A stretch of DNA of 64,000 nucleotides from an uncultured Pelagibacteraceae bacterium (lineage in GTDB: Bacteria; Pseudomonadota; Alphaproteobacteria; Pelagibacterales; Pelagibacteraceae): the NCBI GenBank assembly GCA_902572605.1, contig CACGGD010000004.1, positions 1 to 64,000 of the forward strand, in the 5' to 3' direction. Positions within the stretch are counted from its first letter, which is position 1. Each line of letters begins with the position of its first letter. The position numbers and the translations under genes are program-made. Under the pieces are notes generated by a model. That model was not told the origin of the DNA, did no database searches, and worked only from the letters and a program-made list of their open reading frames with translations. Below, one piece after another: positions 9,776 to 19,399 of the stretch.

Positions 9776-10785
9776 AAAGATCTATTTAGACTAAAGCTTG
9801 TTAAGTTTTGTAAAATTCTTTTTTCTTCATTATCAGGAAAAATACCTAAAGAGTCATAAGATACATTCACAAAATATTCAGCTCTTTTTAAGCTTGCTTC
9901 AATTGCTTTATATTTATTAATCAAAGCCAAAGTTTCACTAAAATCATCTTCATTTCTTTTATCTTTTTTTAAAATTTCAGATAAAAAATTCCTTTCTTCT
10001 TCATTACCTTTTTGAAATATTATGATTAAAGGAAGAGTTACTTTTCCTTCGAAAAAATCTTTACCAATTTCTTTTCCAAAAAATTTATCTTTTCCATAAT
10101 AATCAAGAGCATCATCTGCTATCTGGAACGCAAGACCCAGATTTTTTCCATAAGACTCTAAAGCTTTTTTTTCTTTATTATTAACTTTTGCAATACATGC
10201 TCCTGTTTTTGTCGCTGCTGAAAAAAGCGAGGCTGTTTTAAAATTGATAATATCTATATATGTATCCTCTAGAAGATCTGCTTCTCCTTTATGTTGGAGT
10301 TGTAAAACTTCACCTTGGGCAATTTTAGCTGAAGTAGAAGATAATAACTTCAAAACTTCTAAATCTCCATCTTCAACCATGATTTCAAAACACCTGCTTA
10401 AAAGATAGTCACCAACTAATATTGAAGATTGATTGCCCCAAATTGAATTAGTAGTTTTTACCCCTCTTCGCAAAGAACTTTCATCAATCACATCATCATG
10501 CAATAATGTTGCTGAATGAATAAGTTCCACACAAGCAGCTAAATTAATATCCCGATCTCCCAGTTCATAACCAGATAATTTAGCTGAGCCTAAAGTTAAA
10601 AGTGCCCTTAATCTTTTGCCCCCAGATTTAAGATGATGCTCGGACATTTTTTCAATTAAGTTTACATCACTCTTTAATTTAAACTGTACTAAATTCTCTA
10701 CTTTTTCTAATTTAGCTCCTACTAGGTTTTTGAGCTCTAAGTAGGCCGAATTTGCAGATTTTTTTAAAGGAATTACTGAACCCAT
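9772..10785 (-). CDS. ispB: Long-chain polyprenyl (octaprenyl-type) diphosphate synthase
   Basis: 337 residues, second trans-prenyltransferase of the window. The first motif DDVID is at 97-101 and the second is QIADDALDYYG. The residue five before the first motif is Ala (ATLLHDD), a small residue that leaves room for a long chain, in contrast to the Tyr in the short-chain enzyme at 5235. It most likely makes the C40-C50 side chain of ubiquinone. The exact chain length cannot be read from sequence. It is monocistronic, divergent from the SppA-like gene across a 148-base gap. Confidence 0.92.
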   Translation of the reverse strand: MGSVIPLKKSANSAYLELKNLVGAKLEKVENLVQFKLKSDVNLIEKMSEHHLKSGGKRLRALLTLGSAKLSGYELGDRDINLAACVELIHSATLLHDDVIDESSLRRGVKTTNSIWGNQSSILVGDYLLSRCFEIMVEDGDLEVLKLLSSTSAKIAQGEVLQLQHKGEADLLEDTYIDIINFKTASLFSAATKTGACIAKVNNKEKKALESYGKNLGLAFQIADDALDYYGKDKFFGKEIGKDFFEGKVTLPLIIIFQKGNEEERNFLSEILKKDKRNEDDFSETLALINKYKAIEASLKRAEYFVNVSYDSLGIFPDNEEKRILQNLTSFSLNRSF

Positions 10786-10933
10786 ATCTGTAAATTATAA
10801 TTGATTTTCATAATAATAAATTTTTAAATCAAACCCTGGTGACGCACCCACAATTCAACTAGAAGTAGCGTAATAAAACAATTAAAATTTAAATTTTTGC
10901 TGTTATAAGAATAATTGCGACTATCAAAAAAAT
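10786..10933. other. Divergent intergenic region with a GC-richer core
   Basis: 148 bases between the divergent ispB and SppA-like genes, so it should hold two promoters. Most of it is AT-rich, but 10834-10849 (CCCTGGTGACGCACCC) stands out: 12 of 16 bases are G/C, and it contains a short GGTG-ACG-CACC hairpin at 10838-10848. I do not recognise an RNA family here, and no coding frame is apparent. Confidence 0.4.
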
Positions 10934-11746
10934 ATGTTTTCGATTTTCAAAAAAAAAACAGTAGTGCCTCATGTGAGGCTAACAGGAATTATTGGCTCTG
11001 CAGGTCGATTTAAACAAGGCATGGAATTAGCTAATCAAAGGGATATATTAAAAAAAGCTTTTTCAGTTAAAAAAATTTCACATGTAGCTATTTCTATAAA
11101 TTCACCAGGAGGTTCACCTGTTCAATCGCATTTAATTTACAGCTATATAAGGGAGCTTGCTGATAAAAAAAAAGTAAAAGTCTTAATTTTTGCAGAAGAT
11201 GTTGCTGCTTCAGGGGGTTACTTTATTGCGTGCGCAGGAGATGAAATATTTGCAAACTCAAGTTCAATAATTGGTTCCATTGGAGTTATATCAGCTTCAT
11301 TTGGTTTTAAAGATTTAATCCAAAAGATCGGAGTTGAGAGAAGAGTTTACACAGCAGGAAAAAATAAAAGCACTTTAGATCCTTTTGTAGAAGAAAAAGA
11401 AGAAGACGTAAAAAGATTGAAAAATATCCAATTAGAGCTCCATTCTGATTTTATAAAAATTGTTGAGACTAGTCGGGGATCAAAATTGAAAGATCCAGAA
11501 AAAAATAATATTTTTACAGGAGAATTTTGGACAGGTAAATCGGCTTTAAGATTGGGTTTAATAGATGGCATTGGAAATGCTGATCAAGTGCTTAAAGAAA
11601 AATTTGGAGATAAAGTTATTATCAAAAACTTTGAAAAACGAAAAGGTTTTTTAGCAAAAAAACTCTCATCTTCAATTTCTGATCCTTTTGATAAAATTAT
11701 AGATAATTTAGAAGAAAAATCAATGTGGCAAAGATTTGGTTTATAA
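10934..11746 (+). CDS. sppA: S49 family serine peptidase (SppA/SohB-like)
   Basis: 270 residues, matching the short single-domain SppA form. The S49 dyad is visible: nucleophile Ser93 in AEDVAASGGYFIAC and a candidate general-base Lys145 in TAGKNKSTLDPF. NSPGGSP (57-62) forms the oxyanion-side loop. The family degrades cleaved signal peptides or membrane protein fragments in or on the inner membrane. There is no strong N-terminal membrane helix, so membrane association is uncertain. The stop is followed directly by the glyQ start. Confidence 0.88.
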   Translation: MFSIFKKKTVVPHVRLTGIIGSAGRFKQGMELANQRDILKKAFSVKKISHVAISINSPGGSPVQSHLIYSYIRELADKKKVKVLIFAEDVAASGGYFIACAGDEIFANSSSIIGSIGVISASFGFKDLIQKIGVERRVYTAGKNKSTLDPFVEEKEEDVKRLKNIQLELHSDFIKIVETSRGSKLKDPEKNNIFTGEFWTGKSALRLGLIDGIGNADQVLKEKFGDKVIIKNFEKRKGFLAKKLSSSISDPFDKIIDNLEEKSMWQRFGL

Positions 11747-12619
11747 ATGCCAAAAAAAAAAAAATTAAAATTTTTATCTTTCCAAGAAATAATAATGAAT
11801 TTACAAAAATTCTGGGGAAAATATGGGTGTATAATTCTTCAACCTTACGATCTAGAAGTTGGAGCTGGTACATTTCATCCAGCAACAACTTTAAGATCCT
11901 TAGGTTCTAAACCTTGGAAAGCAGCTTACGTACAACCCTCAAGAAGACCAACAGATGGAAGATATGGAGAAAATCCAAATAGATTACAACATTACTATCA
12001 GTATCAAGTTATTATTAAACCTTCTCCAGATAATATTAAACAAACCTATTTAAAAAGTTTATCTGCAATTGGCATCGATGTTAAAAATCATGACATACGT
12101 TTTGTTGAAGATGATTGGGAAAGTCCTACGTTAGGTGCTGCTGGATTGGGTTGGGAAGTTTGGTGTGACGGAATGGAAATAACTCAATTTACTTATTTTC
12201 AACAAATGACTGGAATAGAATGCAAGCCCGTTCCAGTTGAAATGACTTATGGTTTAGAAAGATTGTGCATGTTTGTTCAAGGAAAAAAGAATGTTTTTGA
12301 TCTTGATTGGAATAATGAAGGAGTAAAATATAAAGATGTATTTTATCAAGCTGAAAAGGAATTTTCCGCGTACAATTTTGAATTTGCTAATACTGCAACT
12401 TTATTAAACAATTTTGAGTCCACCGAGATTGAATGCAAATCTTTATTAGATAAAAAACTTTCTTTACCCGCCTATGATCAATGCTTAAAGGCAAGCCATA
12501 TATTTAATATACTAGATGCTAGAGGAGTAATTGGTGTTGCTGAAAGAACTGGTTATATAAATAGAATAAGAGAATTGGCAAAAGGATGTGGAGCACTTTG
12601 GTTAAGTACACAAATATAA
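11747..12619 (+). CDS. glyQ: Glycyl-tRNA synthetase alpha subunit
   Basis: 290 residues. Alpha chain of the bacterial alpha2beta2 GlyRS, carrying the class II catalytic core. [60 protein letters not shown] and [14 protein letters not shown] match the family closely. The ATG follows the upstream stop with no gap. It has a Lys-rich N-terminal extension of about ten residues before the conserved [13 protein letters not shown]. glyS follows after six bases. Confidence 0.98.
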   Translation: MPKKKKLKFLSFQEIIMNLQKFWGKYGCIILQPYDLEVGAGTFHPATTLRSLGSKPWKAAYVQPSRRPTDGRYGENPNRLQHYYQYQVIIKPSPDNIKQTYLKSLSAIGIDVKNHDIRFVEDDWESPTLGAAGLGWEVWCDGMEITQFTYFQQMTGIECKPVPVEMTYGLERLCMFVQGKKNVFDLDWNNEGVKYKDVFYQAEKEFSAYNFEFANTATLLNNFESTEIECKSLLDKKLSLPAYDQCLKASHIFNILDARGVIGVAERTGYINRIRELAKGCGALWLSTQI

Positions 12620-12625
12620 TAAATT

Positions 12626-14680
12626 ATGTCTGAATTTCTGCTTGAACTTTATAGTGAAGAAATACCGCCTCAACTTCAAATTAATGCTAGAACTCAACTT
12701 AAACAATTAATTGAGAAATCTTTTGAAGATGAAGGAATTAAATACAATGAATGTTTGGAGTATTCTAGCCCAACTAGATTAAGTATCTGTATAAAAGGCC
12801 TTCCAGAAAAGATTAAAATTAAAGTAAAAGAAATTAAAGGGCCCAAGGTAGGAGTTTCTGAAAATATTCTTCAAGGGTTCACAAAGTCTCACAATGTTTC
12901 TGATAAAGATCTTTTAAAAAAACAAACTGAAAAAGGTGAATTTTACTTTATAAAAATTCCAGAAAAAAAACTTCTAGTTAAAGATTTGTTAATTGATATT
13001 TTGCCAAAAATTATTTCGTCAATTAGTTGGAAAAAGTCTATGAAATGGTCAACAACTAACTTGGTGTGGGGAAGACCCCTCAGATCTATATTTGCTATAT
13101 TTAATGGCAAAAAACTACCTTTCAAGTATCAACATTTAGAGTCCAAAGAACACATTGTTGTAGAACAAGATTTGATAAAAAAATCTCAAAAAATTAAAAA
13201 TATTAAAGAGTATTTTTCATTTCTCAGAAAGAATAAAATTGTCCTTGATCAAAATGAAAGACAAAAAATAATATTAAAAAGATTTAGCTCAGTTTCTAAA
13301 TCAAAAAACTATAAGGAACAATATAATCAGCGTCTTTTAGAGGAAGTGGTGAATATTGTCGAAGACCCAAATGTGATATTAGTTAATTTTGATAAAAACT
13401 ATTTAAAAATCCCTGAAGAAATAATTATTTCTACTCTTGAAAAACATCAAAGATACTTTCCCATCTTTGATAACCGAGAAAGATTAACTAATTATTTTTT
13501 TGTAGTGGCTAACAAGAAAGATGAGAAAAAACTTATCACTGAAGGAAATAAAAGAGTTGTAGAAGCGAGACTTTCAGATGCTAAATTTTTTTGGGAAAAA
13601 GATAGATCTAAGAATCTTATAAAACAAATAGCTAATCTTAAAAATATTACTTTCTATGAAAAAATTGGAACAATTTATGACAAGACTCAAAGAATTAGAA
13701 ATCTAGCAGGCTTACTTTCTGATGAATTAAATATTAATAAAGAAAAAGTTCAGGTAGCTGCATCAATTTCAAAATCAGATTTATGTTCAGATTTGGTTTC
13801 TGAATATCCAGAATTACAAGGTGTGATGGGAAAATATTTTGCATTAGCTCAAGGTTTTGACGAGGATGTTGCAAATTCTGTAAGCGAACATTATCTTCCT
13901 ATAGGTTTAACTTCTCGAGTACCAAAGAAACCCTTTAGTTATTCAATTTCTATTGTAGATAAAGTAGATACTTTAGTTGGTTTTTTTCTTATAAATGAAA
14001 AACCTACCAGCTCGAAAGATCCTTTCGCACTCAGAAGATCAGCAATAGGTTTATTAAGAATTATTATTGAAAATAAATTATCTATTAAATTAAGAGAAAT
14101 CATTAATTATTCAATTAGACTTTATGAAGAACAAGGAGTTGAAATAAAAAATGAAAATACAGAAATAGAATTACTTAATTTTTTAAAAGAAAGAATGAGA
14201 AATATTTTAAAACTAAAAAATATAAAAATTGATATAATTGAAGCCTCAATTAGTTCTCATAGTGATGATAATTTCTTAGATCTCCATAAAAAAAATCTTT
14301 TGATGAACAAATATATCAATAAAGATGTAGGAATGAATGCTATTAGTTCATATAAAAGAGCGTCTAACATTACTGATAAAGTTGAGAAAGAAATTATTGG
14401 AAGACCAGATGTGATCCTTTTTAGAACAGAAGAAGAGAAAATACTATTCGAGAAGATAAATGAAATACGAAAAGCTTTTACTGTCAAAGAAAGCAATAAA
14501 GATTATGAAAACTTATTAATTAAGCTATCTGAAACAAAACAGTTTACAGATAATTTTTTTGACAATGTAGTTGTAAATGATGAAAATCAAGATATTAAGA
14601 ACAATAGATTAGAACTATTGAAAATGTTTTGTAACACGTTTAATAACTTTATTAATTTTTCTAAATTAGAAGGTATCTAA
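12626..14680 (+). CDS. glyS: Glycyl-tRNA synthetase beta subunit
   Basis: 684 residues, the usual size of the beta chain needed for tRNA-Gly recognition. It begins MSEFLLELYSEEIPPQLQ and contains WGRPLRSIFAIFNG, STLEKHQRYFPIFD, VEARLSDAKFFWEKD, ELQGVMGKYFALAQG and DPFALRRSAIGLLRI, all conserved in GlyS. The HD-like central region and C-terminal anticodon-binding domain are in place. Its last base is the first base of the ppdK start codon. Confidence 0.97.
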   Translation: MSEFLLELYSEEIPPQLQINARTQLKQLIEKSFEDEGIKYNECLEYSSPTRLSICIKGLPEKIKIKVKEIKGPKVGVSENILQGFTKSHNVSDKDLLKKQTEKGEFYFIKIPEKKLLVKDLLIDILPKIISSISWKKSMKWSTTNLVWGRPLRSIFAIFNGKKLPFKYQHLESKEHIVVEQDLIKKSQKIKNIKEYFSFLRKNKIVLDQNERQKIILKRFSSVSKSKNYKEQYNQRLLEEVVNIVEDPNVILVNFDKNYLKIPEEIIISTLEKHQRYFPIFDNRERLTNYFFVVANKKDEKKLITEGNKRVVEARLSDAKFFWEKDRSKNLIKQIANLKNITFYEKIGTIYDKTQRIRNLAGLLSDELNINKEKVQVAASISKSDLCSDLVSEYPELQGVMGKYFALAQGFDEDVANSVSEHYLPIGLTSRVPKKPFSYSISIVDKVDTLVGFFLINEKPTSSKDPFALRRSAIGLLRIIIENKLSIKLREIINYSIRLYEEQGVEIKNENTEIELLNFLKERMRNILKLKNIKIDIIEASISSHSDDNFLDLHKKNLLMNKYINKDVGMNAISSYKRASNITDKVEKEIIGRPDVILFRTEEEKILFEKINEIRKAFTVKESNKDYENLLIKLSETKQFTDNFFDNVVVNDENQDIKNNRLELLKMFCNTFNNFINFSKLEGI

Positions 14681-17340
14681 TGGCAAAAGTAATATTTGGT
14701 TTTGATGATAAATCAGCAAAAAAGCTGAAAAATAAAAAAAACATATTAGGTGGCAAGGGAGCTAACCTTGGTGAGATGGGTAGATTAGGTTTACCCGTTC
14801 CTCCTGGTTTTACAATATCTACTAATGTATGTGATATCTTTTATAAAAATAAAAAAAAACTACCTAATAAGATAGTTAAAAATATTGAATTAGAATTAAA
14901 GAAAGTCGAAAAGAAAACAAAAAAGAAATTTGGTGATTTAAAAAACCCATTACTTGTTTCGGTAAGATCTGGCGCAAGAGTTTCTATGCCGGGTATGATG
15001 GATACAATATTAAATCTTGGCCTCAACGATAAGACAGTAGAGGCTCTAAGAAAAAAAACATTAAACGGTAGATTTGCTAAAGATAGCTACAGAAGATTTA
15101 TTCAAATGTATAGCAATGTGGTTTTAGGCATCCAAGGACATTTATTTGAAGAATTAATTGATAATTATAAACTTACTAAAGGAGTTTTATTAGATACAGA
15201 TCTTGATGAAAGTGATTGGGATGGATTGATTAAAAATTTTAAAGAATTAGTGAAAAAAGAAAAAAAAATTAATTTTCCTCAAGATGTTAAACAACAACTT
15301 TATGGAGCTATAAATGCTGTTTTTTTATCTTGGGAAAGTCAAAGAGCTAAAACTTATAGAAAGTTAAATCAAATTCCTGATCATTGGGGAACAGCAGTAA
15401 ATGTTCAGGCTATGGTTTTTGGCAATATGGGGAAAGATTGCTCTACTGGAGTAGCCTTTACTCGTAATCCTTCAACGGGAGAAAAATTATTTTTTGGAGA
15501 ATTTTTAGTCAATGCTCAAGGAGAAGATGTAGTTGCTGGAACAAGAACACCTCAATACATTTCAAAAAAAGCTAAATTAGACTCAGGATCAAAAGAACTT
15601 TCAATGGAAGAAGTTATGCCTAAAGTTTACCAACAACTTGTAAAAGTTTTTGTCAAACTAGAAAAACATTATCGAGACATGCAAGATATTGAGTTTACTG
15701 TAGAGAATAAAAAATTATGGATGCTTCAAACAAGATCTGGAAAAAGGACGGCTAAAGCCGCAATTAAAATTGCAGTAGATATGGTTAAAGAAAAACTTAT
15801 TTCAAAAAAAGAAGCAATATTAAGAATTGATCCAAATACTCTCGATACCTTATTACATCCAACTTTAGATGAGAAAGTTAAAAAAGAAATTATTGCTTCT
15901 GGTTTACCAGCATCACCTGGAGCGGCAAGTGGAAAAGTTGTTTTTACAGCAGATGAAGCTGAGAGACTTAATGGAATGATGCAAGACACAATATTAGTTA
16001 GATTAGAAACTTCACCAGAAGATATTCACGGTATGCACGCTGCAAAAGGGATTTTAACAGCAAGAGGAGGAATGACAAGTCACGCTGCAGTAGTTGCTAG
16101 AGGAATGGGAAGACCTTGTGTATCTGGGTCAAGTGAGATCACAATTGATTATGAAACTAAACAATTTAAAGCTGGCAATGAAATTATAAAGGAAGGAGAT
16201 ACCATAACCATTGATGGAGGGAGTGGAAAAGTTATGAAAGGTTTAGTTCCTACAGTCCAGCCTGAAATATCGGGTTACTTTTCTACAATTATGAAATGGG
16301 CCGATGAATTTAGAAAATTACGGGTAAGAACTAACGCGGAAACTGAAGCTGACAGCAAGACAGCTAGAGAATTTGGAGCCGAAGGCATTGGTCTTTGTAG
16401 AACAGAACATATGTTTTTTGATGAAGAGAGAATTCTATCAGTAAGACAAATGATTTTATCTAGATCTATAGAGGATAGAAACCATGCGTTGTCAAAGCTT
16501 TTGCCTCATCAAAAAGAAGATTTTAAAAAAATATTTAAAGTAATGTCCAGTCTACCAGTGACAGTAAGGCTATTAGACCCACCATTGCATGAGTTTTTGC
16601 CAAAAGCAGAGAAAGATATAGAGGAGGTTGCAAGATCTTTAAACTTATCATCTAGGGAAATTAAAGATAGGATTGCTGAACTTCACGAGGAAAATCCAAT
16701 GCTAGGTCACAGAGGGTGCAGACTTGGAATTTCATTTCCAGAAATTTATGAGATGCAATGCGAAGCTATATTTGAAGCATTAGTTGAGCTAAAGAAAGAA
16801 AAAACAAAATCAGCGTTTGTTGAAATAATGATACCATTAGTATCAACAGAGACAGAGTTAAAAATTTTAAGAGCTTTAGTAAAAAGAATAGCTAAAAAAA
16901 TTGAGCTGAAAAATAAAACTAAATTAGATTACATTGTTGGAACAATGATAGAATTACCTAGAGCAGCTTTACAAGCCAAATCAATTTCAAAACATGCTGA
17001 TTTTTTTAGTTTCGGCACTAACGATTTAACACAAACTACATTTGGTATTAGCCGGGATGACTCAGGTAAATTTTTAAATGATTATATAGATAATAAAATT
17101 TTTGAAATTGATCCATTTGTAAGTATTGACCAAAATGGAGTAGGTGAATTAGTTGAGCTAGCTTCTTCTAGAGGTAGAAAAACAAATAAAAAACTCAAAC
17201 TAGGGATATGTGGCGAACACGGTGGAGATCCAAAGAGTATTGAATTTTGTTCAAGAAATGGTTTGAATTATGTTTCTTGCTCACCGTTCAGAGTTCCAGT
17301 TGCAAGATTAGCAGCAGCTCAAGCCGAGCTAAGAAGATAA
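14680..17340 (+). CDS. ppdK: Pyruvate, phosphate dikinase
   Basis: 886 residues, full length. It interconverts pyruvate, ATP and Pi with PEP, AMP and PPi. The N-terminal ATP-grasp domain has GGKGANLGEMGRLGLPVPPG. The swivelling phosphohistidine domain has GGMTSHAAVVARGMG with catalytic His468. The PEP/pyruvate TIM barrel has GIGLCRTEHMFF and the catalytic Cys844 in LGICGEHGGDP. It is translationally coupled to glyS although functionally unrelated, and its 3' end overlaps nadC by 12 bases tail to tail. Confidence 0.98.
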   Translation: MAKVIFGFDDKSAKKLKNKKNILGGKGANLGEMGRLGLPVPPGFTISTNVCDIFYKNKKKLPNKIVKNIELELKKVEKKTKKKFGDLKNPLLVSVRSGARVSMPGMMDTILNLGLNDKTVEALRKKTLNGRFAKDSYRRFIQMYSNVVLGIQGHLFEELIDNYKLTKGVLLDTDLDESDWDGLIKNFKELVKKEKKINFPQDVKQQLYGAINAVFLSWESQRAKTYRKLNQIPDHWGTAVNVQAMVFGNMGKDCSTGVAFTRNPSTGEKLFFGEFLVNAQGEDVVAGTRTPQYISKKAKLDSGSKELSMEEVMPKVYQQLVKVFVKLEKHYRDMQDIEFTVENKKLWMLQTRSGKRTAKAAIKIAVDMVKEKLISKKEAILRIDPNTLDTLLHPTLDEKVKKEIIASGLPASPGAASGKVVFTADEAERLNGMMQDTILVRLETSPEDIHGMHAAKGILTARGGMTSHAAVVARGMGRPCVSGSSEITIDYETKQFKAGNEIIKEGDTITIDGGSGKVMKGLVPTVQPEISGYFSTIMKWADEFRKLRVRTNAETEADSKTAREFGAEGIGLCRTEHMFFDEERILSVRQMILSRSIEDRNHALSKLLPHQKEDFKKIFKVMSSLPVTVRLLDPPLHEFLPKAEKDIEEVARSLNLSSREIKDRIAELHEENPMLGHRGCRLGISFPEIYEMQCEAIFEALVELKKEKTKSAFVEIMIPLVSTETELKILRALVKRIAKKIELKNKTKLDYIVGTMIELPRAALQAKSISKHADFFSFGTNDLTQTTFGISRDDSGKFLNDYIDNKIFEIDPFVSIDQNGVGELVELASSRGRKTNKKLKLGICGEHGGDPKSIEFCSRNGLNYVSCSPFRVPVARLAAAQAELRR

Positions 17341-18162
17341 TTCTAAGCTAAAATCAAAAGATTTAGCACTATGTGTTATAGCTCCTACTGATATTCTATT
17401 AATTCCAGTGCTTGAAATTTTCTTAATATTTTTAAGGGTGGCATTTCCAGAATACTCAGTCTCATATTTATTTTTACAAATTTTTAAACATTTTTTTAAT
17501 TGTTTTGGACTCATATTATCAAATAAAATTCTTTTGAATTTTATACCTAAAACTTGATTTAGTTGTTTTGAGTTTTCTACTTCAACTGTAACCAACTTTT
17601 TTGTTTTAATAGCTTTTCTGATTAATTTTTTTAAATTATTTTCAGTATTTATATGATTATCTTTAATTAATATCTCATCACTTAAATTATAACGATGATT
17701 ATATCCACCACCTTTTTCTACAGCGTATTTTTCTAACAATCTGAGATTCGGTGTAGTTTTGCGAGTACAGCATATTTTGCATTTATTATTTACTTTTTTT
17801 ACAAATAGATTGGTAAAAGTGGCTATACCTGAGGCATGATTAAGAAAATTTAAAGCAGTCCTCTCAGCAATTAAAATTGTTTTTGTCTTAGCTTTTATTT
17901 CAGCAATAACTTTGTTTTTTTTAACCTTTGTTCCATCCTCTATATTTGATTTAAAACTAGACTCGCTACCAGTCAATTTAAAGGCTGCTTTACAAAAAGC
18001 TAGCCCAGCAATTACTCCATTTTGTTTTGCAATAATTTTTGCTTTTGTTTTTTTATTTTTAAAACTTATTAACTTAGTTGTGATATCGCCTCCAGGTTTC
18101 AAATCTTCATTTAAAGCCTTCTTAACAACAGAATTAATATATTTTTGATTTAATTTTTGCAC
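17329..18162 (-). CDS. nadC: Nicotinate-nucleotide pyrophosphorylase (quinolinate PRTase)
   Basis: Converts quinolinate and PRPP to nicotinate mononucleotide. Visible motifs: NEDLKPGGDITT, AERTALNFLNHASGIAT, CTRKTTPNLRLLEKYAVEKGGGYNHRYNLSDEILIKDNH and VEVENSKQL. No ATG opens this frame. An upstream TTG at 18177 would overlap nadA. I prefer the GTG at 18162, four bases after the nadA stop, which gives VQKLNQKYINS, close to where family homology begins. The TTG remains possible. nadB is not in this cluster. Confidence 0.94.
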   Translation of the reverse strand: MQKLNQKYINSVVKKALNEDLKPGGDITTKLISFKNKKTKAKIIAKQNGVIAGLAFCKAAFKLTGSESSFKSNIEDGTKVKKNKVIAEIKAKTKTILIAERTALNFLNHASGIATFTNLFVKKVNNKCKICCTRKTTPNLRLLEKYAVEKGGGYNHRYNLSDEILIKDNHINTENNLKKLIRKAIKTKKLVTVEVENSKQLNQVLGIKFKRILFDNMSPKQLKKCLKICKNKYETEYSGNATLKNIKKISSTGINRISVGAITHSAKSFDFSLELSS

Positions 18163-18166
18163 TGAT

Positions 18167-19156
18167 CTAACGACCAATTTCAGTCATTCTAATTACAGAA
18201 TTTCGAGCTGCTTCGATAGTTTTATCGTCTAACAGTATTTCATTTGTTTCATTTTCTAAGCAGTCTAAAATTTTTTTTAAGTCTATTTTTTTCATATAAG
18301 GACATAAATTACAAGGTTTGATAAATGATACGTTGGGATTATCTGCTTCAACATTGTCACTCATTGAACATTCAGTTACTAGCATTACTTTTTTTGGCTG
18401 ATTATCTTTTACGTATTTTACCATACCAGAAGTAGATCCTGCAAAGTCAGAAGCTTTAATTACATCTGGAGGACATTCAGGATGAGCAATAATTTTAATG
18501 CCTGGATTTTGAGATTTAATATCTTCGATTTCTTTTCCAGTAAATTGTTCGTGAACTATACAAGTTCCTTTCCACGAAATAATTTTAACTTTAGTATTTT
18601 TTGAAACGTAATCTGCAAGATACTGATCTGGAAGAAATATAACTTTATCAACATTAAGTGATTCAACAACTTTCACAGCATTAGCAGATGTACAGCATAC
18701 ATCTGTTTCAGCTTTAACATCGGCAGATGTGTTCACATAAGATACTACAGGAACACCTGGATATTTTTCTTTTAATATTCTTACGTCTTTTCCTGTAATT
18801 GAACTTGCTAAAGAACACCCAGCTTCCATGTCAGGTAAATAAACTTTTTTAGTTGGACTCATTAATTTTGCTGTTTCTGCCATAAAATGAACTCCACATA
18901 AAATAATTTTATCAGCAGATGTTTTAGAAGCTTCAACTGCTAATGCAAGGGAGTCTGCGGCAATATCTGCTACTCCATGATAAATTTCAGGTGTTTGGTA
19001 ATTATGTGCAAGAATAATTGCGTTTTTTTCTTTTTTTAATTTATTAATTTTTTCAATTAACGGAGCATGAATTTTCCATTCAACATCAGGTATAAATTTA
19101 GAGATTTTTTTATATATCTCATTTGATCTTGGCAAATTTTGTTCTTGTGCAGACAT
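18167..19156 (-). CDS. nadA: Quinolinate synthase
   Basis: 329-residue [4Fe-4S] enzyme that condenses iminoaspartate and DHAP to quinolinate for NAD synthesis. Cluster ligand candidates are Cys114 (MEAGCSLASS), one of Cys154/155 (TDVCCTSANA) and one of the cysteines in KPCNLCPYMKK near residue 283. The substrate motifs AHNYQTPEIY and HPECPPDV are present. It leads a nadA-nadC operon, and the source of iminoaspartate (aspartate oxidase or dehydrogenase) must be encoded elsewhere. Confidence 0.97.
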   Translation of the reverse strand: MSAQEQNLPRSNEIYKKISKFIPDVEWKIHAPLIEKINKLKKEKNAIILAHNYQTPEIYHGVADIAADSLALAVEASKTSADKIILCGVHFMAETAKLMSPTKKVYLPDMEAGCSLASSITGKDVRILKEKYPGVPVVSYVNTSADVKAETDVCCTSANAVKVVESLNVDKVIFLPDQYLADYVSKNTKVKIISWKGTCIVHEQFTGKEIEDIKSQNPGIKIIAHPECPPDVIKASDFAGSTSGMVKYVKDNQPKKVMLVTECSMSDNVEADNPNVSFIKPCNLCPYMKKIDLKKILDCLENETNEILLDDKTIEAARNSVIRMTEIGR

Positions 19157-19182
19157 ACTTATTCTAATGTATCAACTTGAAC

Positions 19183-19188
19183 TATAAT
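19183..19188 (+). promoter_or_regulatory. Candidate -10 element for tRNA-Leu
   Basis: A perfect TATAAT about 30 bases upstream of the mature tRNA-Leu 5' end. No good -35 hexamer sits at the expected distance. In such AT-rich DNA chance matches are common. Confidence 0.3.
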
Positions 19189-19217
19189 TGTCATTCATTT
19201 ATTGTCGCAGAATATAT

Positions 19218-19301
19218 GCGGTCGTGCTGAAATTGGTAGACAGGCACGCTTGAGGGGCGTGTGGGATTCCCGTGAGAGTTCGAGTCTCTCCGACCGCACC
19301 A
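19218..19301 (+). tRNA. tRNA-Leu (anticodon GAG)
   Basis: Complete 84-base tRNA with a long variable arm (TGGGATTCCCGT), as expected for leucine. The acceptor stem GCGGTCG pairs perfectly with CGACCGC. The anticodon arm CACGC-TTGAGGG-GCGTG gives anticodon GAG, decoding CTC/CTT. The T arm has GTTCGAGTC, and the CCA end is encoded at 19299-19301. It lies between nadA (divergent) and a pair of secreted protein genes. Its stable GC-rich stems contrast with the AT-rich surroundings. Confidence 0.97.
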
Positions 19302-19399
19302 AAACTTAAAAAAAAGTAAGTAAATTTTTAAAAAAACACGTCTCTTTTAGAATCACAATGCTGGAATTATGCTCGACACTATGTTCAAATACATAATTT

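Noticed and set aside
10834-10880. SRP RNA, 6S RNA or SAM-type riboswitch in the ispB/sppA gap
   Set aside because: The conserved SRP core and known riboswitch cores are absent, and the gap is too short for 6S RNA. It is kept only as an unexplained element.
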